Assembly: GCA_028641055.1 (NCBI GenBank)
Contig: CM054063.1
Location: 44,246,220 to 44,310,219 of the forward strand
From: Alopecurus myosuroides
Taxonomy: Eukaryota; Streptophyta; Magnoliopsida; Poales; Poaceae
Direction of reading: 5' to 3'
Length of the DNA: 64,000 nucleotides
Shown: in pieces, positions 1 to 10,837 of the stretch
Position numbering within the stretch: position 1 is the stretch's first letter
Layout: each line of letters opens with the position of its first letter
Position numbers and translations under genes: made by a program
Notes under the pieces: model-generated
What the model was told of the DNA's origin: nothing
The model's database searches: none
Seen by the model: only the letters and a program-made list of their open reading frames with translations

Positions 1-834
1 AATAATTGTAGTACCACCACATTTAACATAGCAAAATAACTCCCAAGTATCTCCATTTTCACCGGCACAACATCAAATTGAAGTGTTTTATTTCACGGTC
101 GCTTCATCATGCCCTCAAAGCATAACTGACATTGTTCCCTGCAAGGAAAGGGGACATCATGGTGGAGAAGAGAAGTTGTTTCTCAGATGCAGAACTTGTT
201 ATGACATTCAACAAACAGTACGGAAGAGATATTGGTCAATATTTGTGTATTATGTTTAGAAGAAAATGATGGCGTGTTATACTTGCACAATAACTTATTT
301 AAATGTCTCGTTCTCTATAACATCCTTTTTTTTTCAAGGACTCTCTGTAACATCCTTAAAGGAAATAATACAATAAGATAGGGAAATGTAATTGACAAAG
401 TATCTGTATCATCCTGCAAGGCAAGATCCATATAAGATAAGGAGATGTACGTTGATAAAGAGTATCCAAAGAACAGAGAGAGATCAATGAGACTTAATTT
501 GACCCCAAATAATCATTCCCTTGAATATTTTCTTAAACATACATCCGCAGAAATTTGGTAACACATATGATTGCATCTAGTTCTGTTTGACTAATAGAGC
601 AAAACTTACTAACCAATTTACTATTTCACAGATAAAATTAATAACCAAAGCATAATGTTGGGTAATAGTAGTGATTAGTGTTTCCTAGTTCTTCCTACCA
701 AGAACAAAGAAGCGAAGGAGAACTGCATGATGCAAAATTCAGCAAGAGGTGAGGAGCAACAGGGTTTGGGATTCTGTAGTCTCCTTGCAGCCTATATATG
801 GCACTGAGGACACAGAGCACTTGAGAGCTGGCCA
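1..834. other. Unassigned AT-rich sequence
   Basis: No gene, LTR terminus or terminal inverted repeat could be recognised here. The stretch is AT-rich with short open frames only. A 36-codon frame starting with the ATG near 160 looks mildly protein-like but matches nothing I know. It may be intron or intergenic sequence belonging to the locus of the Deg-like gene at 8192-9837. Confidence 0.4.
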
Positions 835-839
835 TTAGA

Positions 840-1949
840 TTGTTATTTTACGGTTTGAAACAGTCACCTCGACAATGGTATAAAAGGTTTGATTCTTTTA
901 TGATGTCACGTGGCTTTAAGAGGTCTGAATATGATAGCTGTGTGTACATTAAATTTGTTGATGAATCGCCTATATACTTGCTGCTATATGTTGATGATAT
1001 GTTAATTGCTGCCAAGAGCATGAAAGAAATCACTACATTGAAGAAACAATTGAGTAGTGAGTTTGAGATGAAGGATCTTGGTCCTGCTAAGAAAATTCTA
1101 GGTATGGAAATTTCAAGAGACAGAAAATCTAGATTGCTATTTCTTAGTCAGGAGAATAACATTAAGAAAGTCCTTCATCGTTTTAATATGCATGATGCAA
1201 AGTCTGTTAGTACTCCTATTGCTTCACACTTCAAGTTGTCAGCATTGCAATGTCCTACTACTGACAAAGATATTGAGTACATGTCACAAGTTCCCTATGC
1301 TAGTGCTGTTGGTTCCTTAATGTATGCCATGGTGTGTTCTGGACCTGATTTATCTTATGCTATGAGCTTGGTCAGTCGATACATGGCTAATCCTGGTAAA
1401 GAACATTGGAAAGCTGTTCAGTGGATTTTCAGGTACCTTTGCGGCACATCCAAAGCTTGCTTGAAATTTGGCAAGACTCGTGAGGGACTCGCAGGCTATG
1501 TGGATTCAGATTTTGCTGCCGACTTGGATAAGAGGAGATCCCTCACAGGTTATGTGTTTACAATTAGTGGATGTGCCGTTAGCTGGAAGGCTACCTTGCA
1601 GGGTGTTGTTGCACAATCTACTACTGAGGCTGAGTATGAGGCTATTGCTGAAGCATGCAAAGAGTCAGTGTGGTTGAAAGGCCTGTTTGCTGAGCTTTGT
1701 GGAGATGATACTTGCATTAACCTATTTTGTGACAGTCAGAGTGCTATTTACCTTACTAAGGATCAGATGTTCCATGAGAGAACAAATCACATTGATGTCA
1801 AGTACCATTATGTGCGTGATGTTGTTGCACAAGGTAAGCTGAAGGTATGCAAGATTAGTACTCATGATAATCCTGCTGATATGATGACAAAGCCAGTTCC
1901 TATTGCTAAGTTTGAGCTTTGCTCAAGCTTAGTTGGTATCACTGCCTAG
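840..1949 (+). pseudogene. 5'-truncated Ty1-Copia reverse transcriptase/RNase H fragment
   Basis: This is the C-terminal third of a Copia polyprotein: the last part of reverse transcriptase followed by RNase H, the enzymes that copy element RNA into DNA. The frame opens abruptly at a [10 protein letters not shown] motif, and the usual upstream gag, protease, integrase and RT N-terminus are missing. The RT active-site box YVDDML is seen near residue 50. RNase H motifs follow: GYVDSDFA near residue 217, STTEAEYEA near 261, CDSQSAIYL near 298 and [10 protein letters not shown] near 345. The 369-codon frame is fully open to a TAG at 1947-1949, so decay here is by truncation rather than by point mutation. 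The composition is less GC-rich than the neighbouring Reina-like element. A truncated Copia insertion is near certain; the family within Copia (Tork/Tnt1-like) is a guess. Confidence 0.9.
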
Positions 1950-2486
1950 CCCAAGAGGCTATGTGGCGCCGAAGGTGTTTTCTTTGTGTGTTTCAGGTGA
2001 AGGTTCTCATTTATGCTACAAGAGGGAATTTGTATCAAGGTGTAGTGTTATTTTATGGTGATCCAACTTCATATAAAGATAAAGGAAAGTTCGGCCTCCG
2101 CTACGCGGAGGCCCGTCGCCGGAAATTTTTATTGTATTCGAGGGTTGAGGTTAACAATATCATCTTAGAACAATAGATAGGCCCATGTGTCCTATATCCC
2201 TGTATCATCTCAGAACAATAGATATGCCCATGTGTCCTATATCCCTTTTATATGTTGATCCGGTTATGCAATAGGAGAGATTCTGATTTGGTCATGTTTT
2301 CCATGATAAAAAGACAAAACTATATGATTTACCTTGTCAAAAGATATAACCTAGAAAGTAACTGTGATGGCATTTTGCATTTCCCATGTATGACATACAT
2401 TTCCACAATTTTCATGTAATATGGAAATATGATATTGTTGAGTTTCTAAATTCTTACCTGATGCAATTTAATACGACGAGTTATGT
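1950..2486 (+). other. Copia 3' untranslated/LTR remnant and AT-rich flank
   Basis: Downstream of the Copia stop, a polypurine-like CAAGGTG at about 2037-2043 precedes a TGTTATTTTATGG that could begin the 3' LTR. No matching second LTR is in the window. A GC-rich hairpin (GGCCTCCGC/GCGGAGGCC) lies near 2093-2113. The remainder is AT-rich and ends at the TATGT target site of the Reina-like element. Confidence 0.45.
2159..2248. repeat. Two-copy 45-bp direct tandem repeat
   Basis: Two adjacent 45-bp units (2159-2203 and 2204-2248) differ at only a few positions. Each contains AGAACAATAGATA and CCCATGTGTCCTATATCCC. It lies in the putative Copia LTR remnant. Confidence 0.85.
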
Positions 2487-2839
2487 TGTTATGGTCGGAT
2501 TACAGTATACACGCAAGAAGTCGACTAGTGGCTAGTTGTGGGCTTAGCCCTAGGAAATTAGGGGCTTAGCCCAAGTAAATTAGGGTTTAGAGGAGGCGGT
2601 CCTCCTATATAAACACATGTATCCCTTCGTGATTGAATAGACAATAAGCAGTATCATACTGTCTCGTCTCCTGAAGGGAGACGGGAGACCCCCAGCCCCA
2701 GCCGCACCAAACCCTAGCCGCCGCCCTCCTTCCTCCGCGCCGGCGCCTCGCCGCCGGCGCCAAGCCTCTCAACCTCTCCGCCCCCACTTCCACCCCTATA
2801 ATCTCCACCCTATATCCGGTAGAACCCTAGCCTCTACCA
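2487..2839 (+). repeat. 5' LTR of Reina-like element
   Basis: The LTR runs from TGTTATGG to CTACCA. A TATATAAA box lies at 2606-2613 and AAACCCTAG telo-box-like motifs lie downstream, as in many plant 5' leaders. Five substitutions separate it from the 3' LTR over 353 bp, which suggests a fairly recent insertion. Confidence 0.93.
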
Positions 2840-2840
2840 C

Positions 2841-2855
2841 TTTGGTATTAGATTG
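2841..2855 (+). promoter_or_regulatory. Degenerate primer-binding site (initiator Met-tRNA)
   Basis: TTTGGTATTAGATTGC follows the 5' LTR with a 1-nt offset. It resembles the canonical plant TGGTATCAGAGC site but carries changes after TGGTAT. Confidence 0.6.
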
Positions 2856-2865
2856 CTTAGGTCTA

Positions 2866-4060
2866 ATGGGTTCCACAGGCCTTCCCATCCCCACCATCCC
2901 CGCCACCTCCGCCGCCATGACAGGCGCACACGCGGAGCCGGGGGCCGTCACCACCGCCGACCAGGGGGCCAGCGCGGCTGCCACCCAGACTGTCGCCGCG
3001 CCCCCACCAGCCACGGGCCTCGACCTCTTGCGCGCGGCACTGGCGGACCTCGCCGACAACCTCCACGCCATCCGTCTCGAGCTCGCCGAGCTCAAGGCCG
3101 TTGCCCATGTGTCCGCCACGCCGCCACCGCCGGCCTCCATCGCCAGCAAGGCCCGCCCTGCGTTCCAGTGGTCGGAGTCGCCCTCGCCGATCCCAACATG
3201 GGCCGACACTCCTCCCGTCTACACTCAGGCTGCGGCACGGACGACGGTTCAACAGCCTGCCCACACCTTTGGCGGTCCGGGCGGGTTTGCTGCTCCCTTC
3301 GCCGACAGCACGTCCTTCACCCCAGGCCGCCCGGAGGGCGTCTACAGGGTCCCACCGCCAGCACAGCAACCGCCCCGCTTCACCAAGCTGGAATTCGCCA
3401 CCTACGACGGCGCAACCGACCCTGAACTGGCTGAACCAGTGTGAGCAGTTCTTTCGGGGGCAGCGGACGCTCAGCTCCGACCGCACCTGGAGCGCCTCCT
3501 ATCACCTACGGGGCGCCGCACAGACTTGGTACTACGCCCTCGAGCAGGACGAAGGTGGGATGCCGCCATGGGAGCGCTTCCAAGACCTGTGCCTCCAGCG
3601 GTTTGGACCGCCTCTCCGCGGAAGCTGCCTCGCCGAGTTGGGACGCCTCGCCTTCACCACCACGGTCCAGGACTTCGGCGACCGCTTTCAGGCGCTCGCG
3701 TGCCATGCCCCGGGCATCTTGGCACGGCAGCGCGCCGATCTCTTCGTCGGCGGTCTCCCCGACCACATCCGCGTCGACGTCGAGATGCGCCAGCCTGAGG
3801 ACCTGCAGACGGCCATGTACTACGCACGGGCCTACGAGCAGCGCGCCATCGCCATGCAACAGGTGTACGTGCAACGGAGCAGCACTCGCCTCGCGCCCCG
3901 GCCCGCCTTGGCGCCCGCCGCCCCGCCGCGCCCACGGGTCCCCCTGCGCCGACCCGCCCCTTCAAGCGGCTGACGGCTGCGGAGCAGCTCGATAGGCGCC
4001 GCAAGGGGCTGTGCTTCAACTGCGACGAGCAGTATGCGCCGGGCCACACGTGCGCCCGCC
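2866..4060 (+). pseudogene. Reina-like gag with frameshifts
   Basis: Gag forms the virus-like particle that packages element RNA. The probable start is the ATG at 2866 (MGSTGLP), about 27 bp after the LTR. The frame opens with an Ala/Pro-rich N-terminus and continues to TYDGATDP, where a small deletion near 3420 shifts the frame. The capsid part (NWLNQCEQFF, AAQTWYYAL, WERFQDLCLQRFGPPLRG, FVGGLPDHIR) is then read in the next frame to 3973. A second shift follows, and the zinc knuckle CFNCDEQYAPGHTC appears near 4013 in the original frame. Domain order and spacing are normal for a plant chromovirus. Gag and pol in these elements are usually one long frame, so both shifts are disabling. Confidence 0.88.
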
Positions 4061-7000
4061 TCTTTTACCTGGAGACTGTCGACGACGACGACGTGGCGGC
4101 CCTCACCGCCGAGCTCGAGGCCGCCACCGTCACTACGGCCGGCATCACGACCTACGGGCCAGTCGATGCATCCGCCTGCGTCATCTCTCTTCATGCTATG
4201 GCGGGCATCACGATGGCGAAGACGATGCTGCTCCCGGTGACGATCAATGGGGAGCGCCTTACTGCTCTAGTGGACACGGGCTCGACGGACAACTTCTTGT
4301 CCAACACCGTCATGCGCCGCCTCGCCTTACGGCCGGCGGGACCCGAGACGTACAGCGTCACCGTGGCCAACGGGGACCGTTTTACGTGCAAGGGCATGGC
4401 GCGACAGGTTCCCATGCTCGTAGGCGACGAGCCATTCTCCATCGACTGCGTCGGCATCGACTTGGGCTGCTACGACTTCATCCTCAGCGCCGATTTCCTG
4501 CGCACGTTAGGCCCTATCCTGTGGGATCTCGACGTGCTGTCCCTTATCTTCTGGCGCGAGGGCGGCCGCCGTGTTCACTGGACGGGCTTGAGCAGCACCG
4601 GCGCATCACCGCGGCTCCATCTGCTGGCCGACGCGCTTGACGAGGCGCATCCCCTTTTGGCCAACTTACTGCAGCAGCACGGCGACATCTTCGACGAGCC
4701 GCAGCCCCCCCATCGCGGCCATGTGACCACCGCATCCAGCTGCTACCGAACACGGCGCCCGTCGCCGTGCGGCCGTACCGGTACCCACAGCTGCAGAAGG
4801 ACGAGCTCGAGCGCCAGGTGGCGGTCATGCTGGTAGAGGGCATCATTCGGATTTCGACGTCTCCGTTCTCCGCGCCCGTGCTCCTTGTGCGCAAGGCCGA
4901 CGACACGTGGCGTTTCTGCATCGACTTCCGCGCCCTCAACGCCGTGACGTCCAAGGACAAGTTCCCCATCCCCGTCGTGGATGAGCTCCTGGACGAGCTG
5001 CACGGCGCGCGCTTCTTCACCAAGCTGGATTTGCGCTCGGGCTATCATCAGGTGCGCATGCACCCGGACGACATCGCAAAGACGGCGTTCCGCACTCACC
5101 ATGGCCACTACGAGTTTTTGGTGATGCCATTCGGCCTCTCCAACGCGCCGGTGACTTTCCAGGCCTTGATGAACGACGTGCTCAGCCCCTACTTACGCCG
5201 CTTCGTGCTTGTTTTCTTTGATGATATTTTGATCTACAGCGCATCCTGGGCGGAGCACCTGCAGCACGTGGCTATCATCTTCAACGAGCTTCGAGCGCAT
5301 CGCCTTCATCTCAAGCACTCGAAGTGCTCGTTTGGCACGACGTCTGTCGCATACTTGGGCCACGTCATCTCCGCGGAAGGTGTCGCGATGGACGCGGACA
5401 AGGTCGCTGCCGTCGCCGCCTGGCCGACGCCCAAGTCCCCGCGCGCTCTTCGCGGATTTTTGGGCCTCGTGGGGTACTACCGGCGGTACATCCAGGATTT
5501 CGGCCTCATCGCCGCGCCACTCACGCGCCTGCTCCGCCGCGACGCTTTCTCCTAGGACGAGGAGGCGGCCACGGCTTTCGCCGCACTGCAGCAGGCCCTC
5601 ACGACGGGCCCCGTTCTTCAGATGCCGGACTTCGACGAGCCGTTCGTGGTGGACTGCGACGCCTCCGGCATCGGCTTTGGCGCAGTCCTTCATCAGGGCG
5701 AAGGGCCACTCGCGTTCTTCAGCCGCCCCTTCGCCGCGCGCCACCACAAGCTCGCCGCGTATGAGCGTGGGTTGATCGGGCTGGTCCAGGCGGTGCGCCA
5801 CTGGCGGGCGTATTTGTGGGGCAGGACGTTCCGTGTACGCACGGACCACTACAGCCTGAAGTTCTTGCTTGATCAGCGCCTCTCCACCGTGCCGCAGCAT
5901 CAGTGGATTAGCAAGCTCTTCGGCTTCGACGTCACCGTCGAGCACCGTCCAGGCCGCCTCAACACGGTCACCGACGCCCTGTCCCGCCGCGACATCGACG
6001 ATGCCACCGACGCCCTGTATCCACTCCGGGCCATCGTTCGCCTACATCGACGAGGTTCGGCACGCTACTGCCGAGGCCGCGGATGCGCAGCAGCTGCGTC
6101 AGCGCCTGGCCGATGGGGAGCTGGCCGCGCCATGGCGCCTGGATGAGGGACTACTACTCCATGGGCGCCGCATCTTCGTACCGGATGATGGCGACTTGCG
6201 CCACCAGGCCTTGTCCTTGGCGCATTCTGCAGGTCACGAGGGCGTCCAGAAGACCCTCCACCGTCTCTGCACTGATTTTTACATTCCAGGGGATGGCGCT
6301 CTGGTGTGCGATTGGGTGCGGGCGTGTGTCACGTGTCAGCGGAACAAAACAGAGACGCTCCGCCCGGCGGGCCTACTGCAGCCGCTGGACGTACCATCCC
6401 AGGTGTAGGCAGGCGTCTCCATGGACTTCATCGAGGGGCTACCGAAGGTGGGCGGCAAGTCCGTCATCCTCACGGCGGTCGACCGATTCTCCAAGTATGC
6501 GCACTTCATCGCCCTGGGCCATCCCTACACGGCGGCATCCGTGGCACGCGCCTTCTTCGACGGCATCGTTCGTCTCCACGGGTTTCCGTCCTCCATCGTC
6601 AGTGATCGTGATCCTGTGTTCACGGGTCGCGTCTGGAAGGACCTCTTTGGGTTGGCGGGCGTGAAGCTCCGCATGAGCACGGCTTTTCATCCTCAGACGG
6701 ACGGCCAGTCCGAAGTCGTCAACAAGATCATCGCCATGTACCTCCGCTGCATCACCGGGGATCGTCCATGAGCTTGGGTGGACTGGCTGGCATGGGCCGA
6801 GTACTGCTACAACACGTCCTACCACTCCACGCTGCACGCCACTCCCTTTGAGGTGGTCTACGGGCGGCCCCCACCGGCGATGCTACCCTATGCGCCTGGC
6901 ACGGCCCACACTGAGACGGCCGATGACCTGCTGCGTACCCGCGATGATATACTGGCTGAGGCACGCCAGCGACTTCTTCAGGCTTAGCGCAGCTGCCCAG

Positions 7001-7484
7001 GAGGTACTATGATGCACACCATCGTGAGGCGGAGTTTGCGGTGGGCGACTGGGTCTGGCTACGCCTTCTTCACCGGACGACCCAGTCCTTGGACCCGCGC
7101 TCCCGGCGCAAGTTGGGGCCTCGTTACGCGGGTCCCTTCCATTAACTGGAGCGCATCGACACGCTCGCATACCGTCTTCAGCTGCCCGAGGGCTCACGCC
7201 TCCACGACGTCTTTAACGTCGGCCTCCTGAAGGCCTACCGTGGCGACCCTCCGTCTGCACCACGAGTTCTTCCACCGATTTCGGATGGTCGTCTCGAGCC
7301 TGCCCCGGCAAGTGTGGCTCGCGTGATGAAGGCCTAGCAGCGCCGTGGAGTCTGGCACGTCTTGGTGCATTGGACAGGCATGCCAGAGGAGGAGGCGACC
7401 TCGGACAAGCTTGAAGATCTCCGCCAGCAGTTTCCAGAAGTTCAGCTCGAGGACGAGCTGTTTGAGAAGGCGGGGAGAGATGTT
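4061..7484 (+). pseudogene. Reina-like pol: protease, RT, RNase H, integrase, chromodomain (broken)
   Basis: The retropepsin motif ALVDTGSTDNFL is near 4270. After a frameshift around 4740-4770, RT reads from YRYPQLQKDELE through FCIDFRALN and KLDLRSGYHQ to FFDDILIY, where the usual FVDD/YADD residue is Phe. RNase H (DFDEPFVVDCDASGIG) follows an in-frame TAG at 5553-5555. Integrase shows a zinc-binding region ending CVTCQRNK near 6340. The catalytic region shows MDFIEGLP, VSDRDPVFTG and DGQSEVVNK, so all three acidic residues are present. Stops occur at 6406-6408, 6769-6771 and 6985-6987. A C-terminal chromodomain-like segment (VLVHWTGMPEEEAT) is readable in another frame at 7347-7484, directly against the 3' LTR. 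Several stops look like single changes from Trp or Gln codons. Confidence 0.9.
7467..7480 (+). promoter_or_regulatory. Polypurine tract of Reina-like element
   Basis: The sequence AAGGCGGGGAGAGA lies directly 5' of the 3' LTR. Purine tracts at this position prime plus-strand synthesis. Confidence 0.75.
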
Positions 7485-7833
7485 ATGGTCGGATTACAGT
7501 ATACACGCAAGAAGTCGACTAGTGGCTAGTTGTGGGCTTAGCCCAAGGAAATTAGGGGCTTAGCCCAAATAAATTAGGGTTTAGAGGAGGCGGTCCTCCT
7601 ATATAAACACATGTATCCCTTCGTGATTGAATAGACAATAATCAGTATCATACTGTCTCGTCTCCTGAAGGGAGACGGGAGACCCCCAGCCCCAGCCGCA
7701 CCAAACCCTAGCCGCCGCCCTCCTTCCTCCGCGCCGGCGCCTCGCCGCCGGCGCCAAGCCTCTCAACCTCTCCGCCCCCACTTCCACCCCTATAATCTCC
7801 GCCCTAGATCCGGTAGAACCCTAGCCTCTACCA
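7481..7833 (+). repeat. 3' LTR of Reina-like element
   Basis: It has the same length as the 5' LTR (353 bp), with five substitutions and no gaps seen by eye. It is followed by the TATGT target duplication at 7834-7838. Confidence 0.93.
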
Positions 7834-7838
7834 TATGT

Positions 7839-8191
7839 TCAGATATTTTGGCAACTTTAGTTCTTTTGGCAAATGATTCATATGATGTGAATTTTACTTG
7901 GGAAAGGAGTGATGCTCACTTAATTACTCTAAGATTTTTTTTTTCAATGTTACTTCAATCGCAAATGTCTCAGCGTATAAATGTGTTCTTGTTTAACTGC
8001 AATAAAGACTTCTAAGGTTCATAACGAAAGGTTTCATGTTAGCTCTATTCATACTATTTGGTCTACTAAGGGCACACTTTCAACGTGTTAAACATGATTT
8101 GGTTTTTAACAAAACTGGCTCATTTAAGACCGTTTAATTGCTTCTGCCTAATTTATCCAAATAGGCTAAATGTTACTCTCTCATGGTATAG
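7839..8191 (+). other. Probable intron upstream of Deg-like exon
   Basis: AT-rich sequence without a coding frame compatible with the exon at 8192. It ends in a TATAG acceptor-like site. It is probably intron, which would place the Reina-like insertion inside an intron. Confidence 0.45.
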
Positions 8192-9837
8192 ATGCATCCC
8201 CCCGCCCCCACATTGGATTGGAGCTTGCAGGTATAAAGTTTATAAATGTTGTTCAAGCGGAGAAGATATGGCGCAAGTTTAAGATTGATGATGGTCTTAT
8301 TGTTAAAGAGGTATTATAATGTTAATGGTTTTTTATGTGTAGACTTACTGTTTGATTTCCTGAAGGAGCTTCTCTTACCATGCATATTATTGCCAATTGA
8401 ACCTTAGGTATCAGAAGGATCACAAGCGGAAAAAGGTGGAATCCGAAGAGGTGATATTATTGAATGTTTTAATGGAGAGTGCATCTCCAATACAGTTCAG
8501 GTAGGTGTATTTATAGATTTATTACTCCCTCCGTCCCAAAATATAAGGCGCGCTATTTTTATGTTGGTCTTTGATTGTCAACTTTGACCAACAATATATA
8601 ATAAATTATATGGAATTAGAACGTATAAATGGTATAGTTGCATTTGTCTTATAAAATTCTTTCATTCCATATATCTTACTACCAATTTTATGGATATGTT
8701 ATAGGAAACAGGCATTGCGCTCTCCCTTAAACTGCTGGCAAGCAACACTTATATCCTTCCAGCAAAAATCAAGTACTTTCAAAGGTGTCTAGTTTGTACG
8801 AATGTGTATGTCTTTCATGCTACTTTTGATCAAGTCCATGGTTGAATGGAAATCATGGTCACTCGAGAGGAATATTTAATATTTTTAAGAGGGGACGCTA
8901 TATAATGTTTCTTGTGTGGTAATGTTAGATGTTTTTATGAAGTTCTGGTGTTACTTCATGTACAAAAGACGAAGTTGTTAATAGCTGTATACATGTCCGT
9001 AGTGTATCATATATGCTACATTCTTTTGAAGCTTGCATTACTTCAAGTTTCAACCTTGTTTTGTTTTTATCCAACATCTTGCTGTTTGGCTTTGTTTTGA
9101 TAACAGAAAATTAGCCTCAATACACTGGAATTTAAGATATTTAGGATTTGATGTACTTTATGCGCTCTGCTGTGAGTATTTGAAAGCTACAAAGAGAGGA
9201 AGAAATCCAGCTTAGATGGTTAGATCTAGAAGGCTCAGGGAATGTATGGATTTGAGTGTACATACATCATTGGCAAAGAGCGTTTTGCAAATACGAAAGG
9301 AGGAAGGGTTAATGTTCTCAAAGATTTTGGTGCCGCGCTGCAGATTATAATATCTAAGATGACATAATTTTGTATCTACCTGAAATTCCTAGCCAGATCA
9401 GGAAAATTTTATGTTGGTTACAGTTTCTTAGTGTGCAAAATTGCATAGTTGAGTAATGCCTACCCAAGGCACCAATGTGGGGCCTCAAGTCCTCAACTGG
9501 TCATATATTTCTTTATCGTCCGGATTTGTGTAGTTATTTCTGCTATTATCAGCTGGATAACTTGTTGCTGAGCCTCTGCAAAGCAGATGGAAATGGACGT
9601 AATGCCAAGATTCATGTTTCGGTAAGTCTGATCTGTACCGTTAATCCTTCATAGTCTGGGAAGCATTATGAGCAGTTGAGCACCATGTAATATGTTGCAA
9701 TGCTGGCTTCGTAGGTCGGGGTATTTCAGGTACGCACGCTTCGCCGGAAGATAATAGAGTTCACTGTAGATGTATCTGAGAGTCTGGAAGTTATTGACAG
9801 AGGTGCACATCTCCATCATTACTGCTCTGAGCAATAG
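8192..9837 (+). CDS. 3' end of an HtrA/Deg-like serine protease gene (PDZ region, four exons)
   Basis: Four exons join in one frame: about 8192-8310, 8408-8500, 9553-9621 and 9715-9837 (TAG). Donors GTATTA, GTAGGT and GTAAGT and acceptors TTAG, TCAG and GTAG are all usable, and all phases are 0. The product tail of about 134 residues contains PRPHIGLELAGIKF and GLIVKEVSEGSQAEKGG. It continues with IRRGDIIECFNGECIS and ends after VGVFQVRTLRRKI. This is the PDZ domain with the GLIV carboxylate loop and RRGDII strand seen in Deg/HtrA proteins, in the form typical of the expanded grass Do-like family. PDZ domains in these proteases bind substrate C-termini or regulate the protease core. The upstream trypsin-like domain is not visible; it may lie left of the window or be lost. 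The first exon's 5' boundary is uncertain because an in-frame TAA lies at 8167-8169. The gene could be intact with TE-filled introns or a 3' remnant; the open frame across four exons mildly favours recent function. Confidence 0.72.
8525..8703 (+). mobile_element. One-ended Stowaway-like MITE in intron
   Basis: The intron between Deg-like exons 2 and 3 contains the classic grass Stowaway terminus CTCCCTCCGTCCCAAAATA, preceded by TA (8523-8524). The matching inverted end is not found downstream, so the element is 3'-truncated or diverged. The 3' coordinate is approximate. Confidence 0.7.
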
Positions 9838-9984
9838 CTTAGAGGTGTGCCATGCGTGGCGTAGGAGTGCATATGATATGGAGCATATCTAGCCCTAAGC
9901 CCCTAACAGAGATTTGTTTTTGTAGGTTATAAATATGTCACTCTTGAAGAAGGGACTTCTGCTCCTTCATCGTCAACCTGACCA

Positions 9985-10269
9985 AGTTTGCTCGGTTAAC
10001 CACGGCTGTTTGGTCCATGGTCGGCGTGACCATGCTGAATTCCTCCAAGGTTTGGGACATCAGACCGCCTCCTGCCATTCAGGCATGCATTTGGCACACT
10101 GGGATCGCTGGCGGCTATGGAAGACGCGGAACGACCTAGACTTCAACTCCCGCGCGTGCTGCCCTCCACTGTCCTTTGTCGGGCCGCTGCCGACCTCTCT
10201 CTATGGCGGTTCAGATTCCCCCTCCACGAATGTGGGGCCGTCGACTCGCTACGCTCCCTCCTGCTCTGA
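9985..10269 (+). pseudogene. LINE 3' end (RT zinc-binding tail region), frameshifted
   Basis: This is conceptual coding sequence with a frameshift near 10160. It reads through an RLWKTRNDLDFNSR-like segment and then DLSLWRFRFPLHECGAV to a TGA at 10267-10269. The pattern Trp-Lys-(Ala/Thr)-Arg-Asn-Asp-(Leu)-x-Phe followed by an acidic-to-basic LxLWxxR stretch is characteristic of the C-terminus of plant L1-type LINE ORF2 proteins. Only the extreme C-terminus is present. The stop is one base before the CACTA terminus at 10271. No poly(A) is seen, as expected if the CACTA insertion or a deletion removed it. Assignment rests on remembered motif shape only. Confidence 0.5.
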
Positions 10270-10270
10270 G

Positions 10271-10540
10271 CACAATAGTGGAAACAACCCCTCTCGTTCA
10301 GGGGTCCAGGGGGCAGCTGTCCCGGTTGCAACCAAATCCGGGACAAATGCCATGCATTGGTCCCGGTTCGTGCGCCCGGGGCAACAGGAATCGCCTGGGG
10401 GCATTGGTCCCGGTTCGTGTGGGATATATCGGTCCCGACTCTTGCCACGGACCGGGACCAATGCATAGGCACAGGCCCCGTGGCACGCGCATGAACATTT
10501 GTCCCGGTTCAGTACACGAACCGGGACCAATGCCCCCCTT
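10271..10540. repeat. Left TIR and subterminal repeats of CACTA
   Basis: After the TIR, several copies of TTGGTCCCGGTTCGTG and its inverted form GAACCGGGACCAATGC alternate up to 10535. Such subterminal motifs are transposase-binding sites in En/Spm elements. Confidence 0.82.
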
Positions 10541-10544
10541 CTCC

Positions 10545-10552
10545 TATATATA
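10545..10552 (+). promoter_or_regulatory. Putative TATA box of CACTA transposase gene
   Basis: TATATATA lies just after the last subterminal repeat and about 290 bp upstream of the transposase start, in a CCCTCC-rich leader. Confidence 0.5.
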
Positions 10553-10837
10553 CTGCCCTAGCCCCTCCCCCTCCTTTCATCTTCTTTTTTTTTGCTTGGA
10601 GGTGTGAGAGAGTGTGGTGTTAGTGTGTTTTATTTTACTATGCACACGAGGTGTTCGACGAAATTCCCGAGCCGCACATAAGCTCACTGAAAATAGTATC
10701 TTCGACCGAGGTTAACAAATTATCTTTTTCATCTGTAACTGATACATAAAAAAGTAGTATTTGTCGATGTACTGTGGTCATCTCTGTATTAATATGTTAT
10801 TGTAATGTATTTTGATAAACTTAATTATATGATGCAG

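Larger units (their letters stand above)
2487..7833 (+). mobile_element. Complete Reina-like Ty3-Gypsy chromovirus, degenerate
   Basis: This is a full LTR retrotransposon of 5347 bp. The 353-bp LTRs start TGTTATGG and end CTACCA. The 5-bp target-site duplication TATGT is perfect at 2482-2486 and 7834-7838. A degenerate Met-tRNA primer site follows the 5' LTR, and a purine tract precedes the 3' LTR. The gag-pro-RT-RNase H-integrase-chromodomain order, the short LTRs and the 5.3-kb length fit the Reina chromovirus lineage. The internal region carries at least four frameshifts and several nonsense codons, so the copy cannot encode its own proteins. It is strikingly GC-rich compared with both flanks and probably sits in the intron/upstream region of the Deg-like gene. 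Confidence 0.93.

Noticed and set aside
2796..3486. Long reverse-strand open frames opposite the Reina-like gag
   Set aside because: GC-rich sense coding with codon-position bias creates antisense open frames; no domain, start context or conservation supports them.
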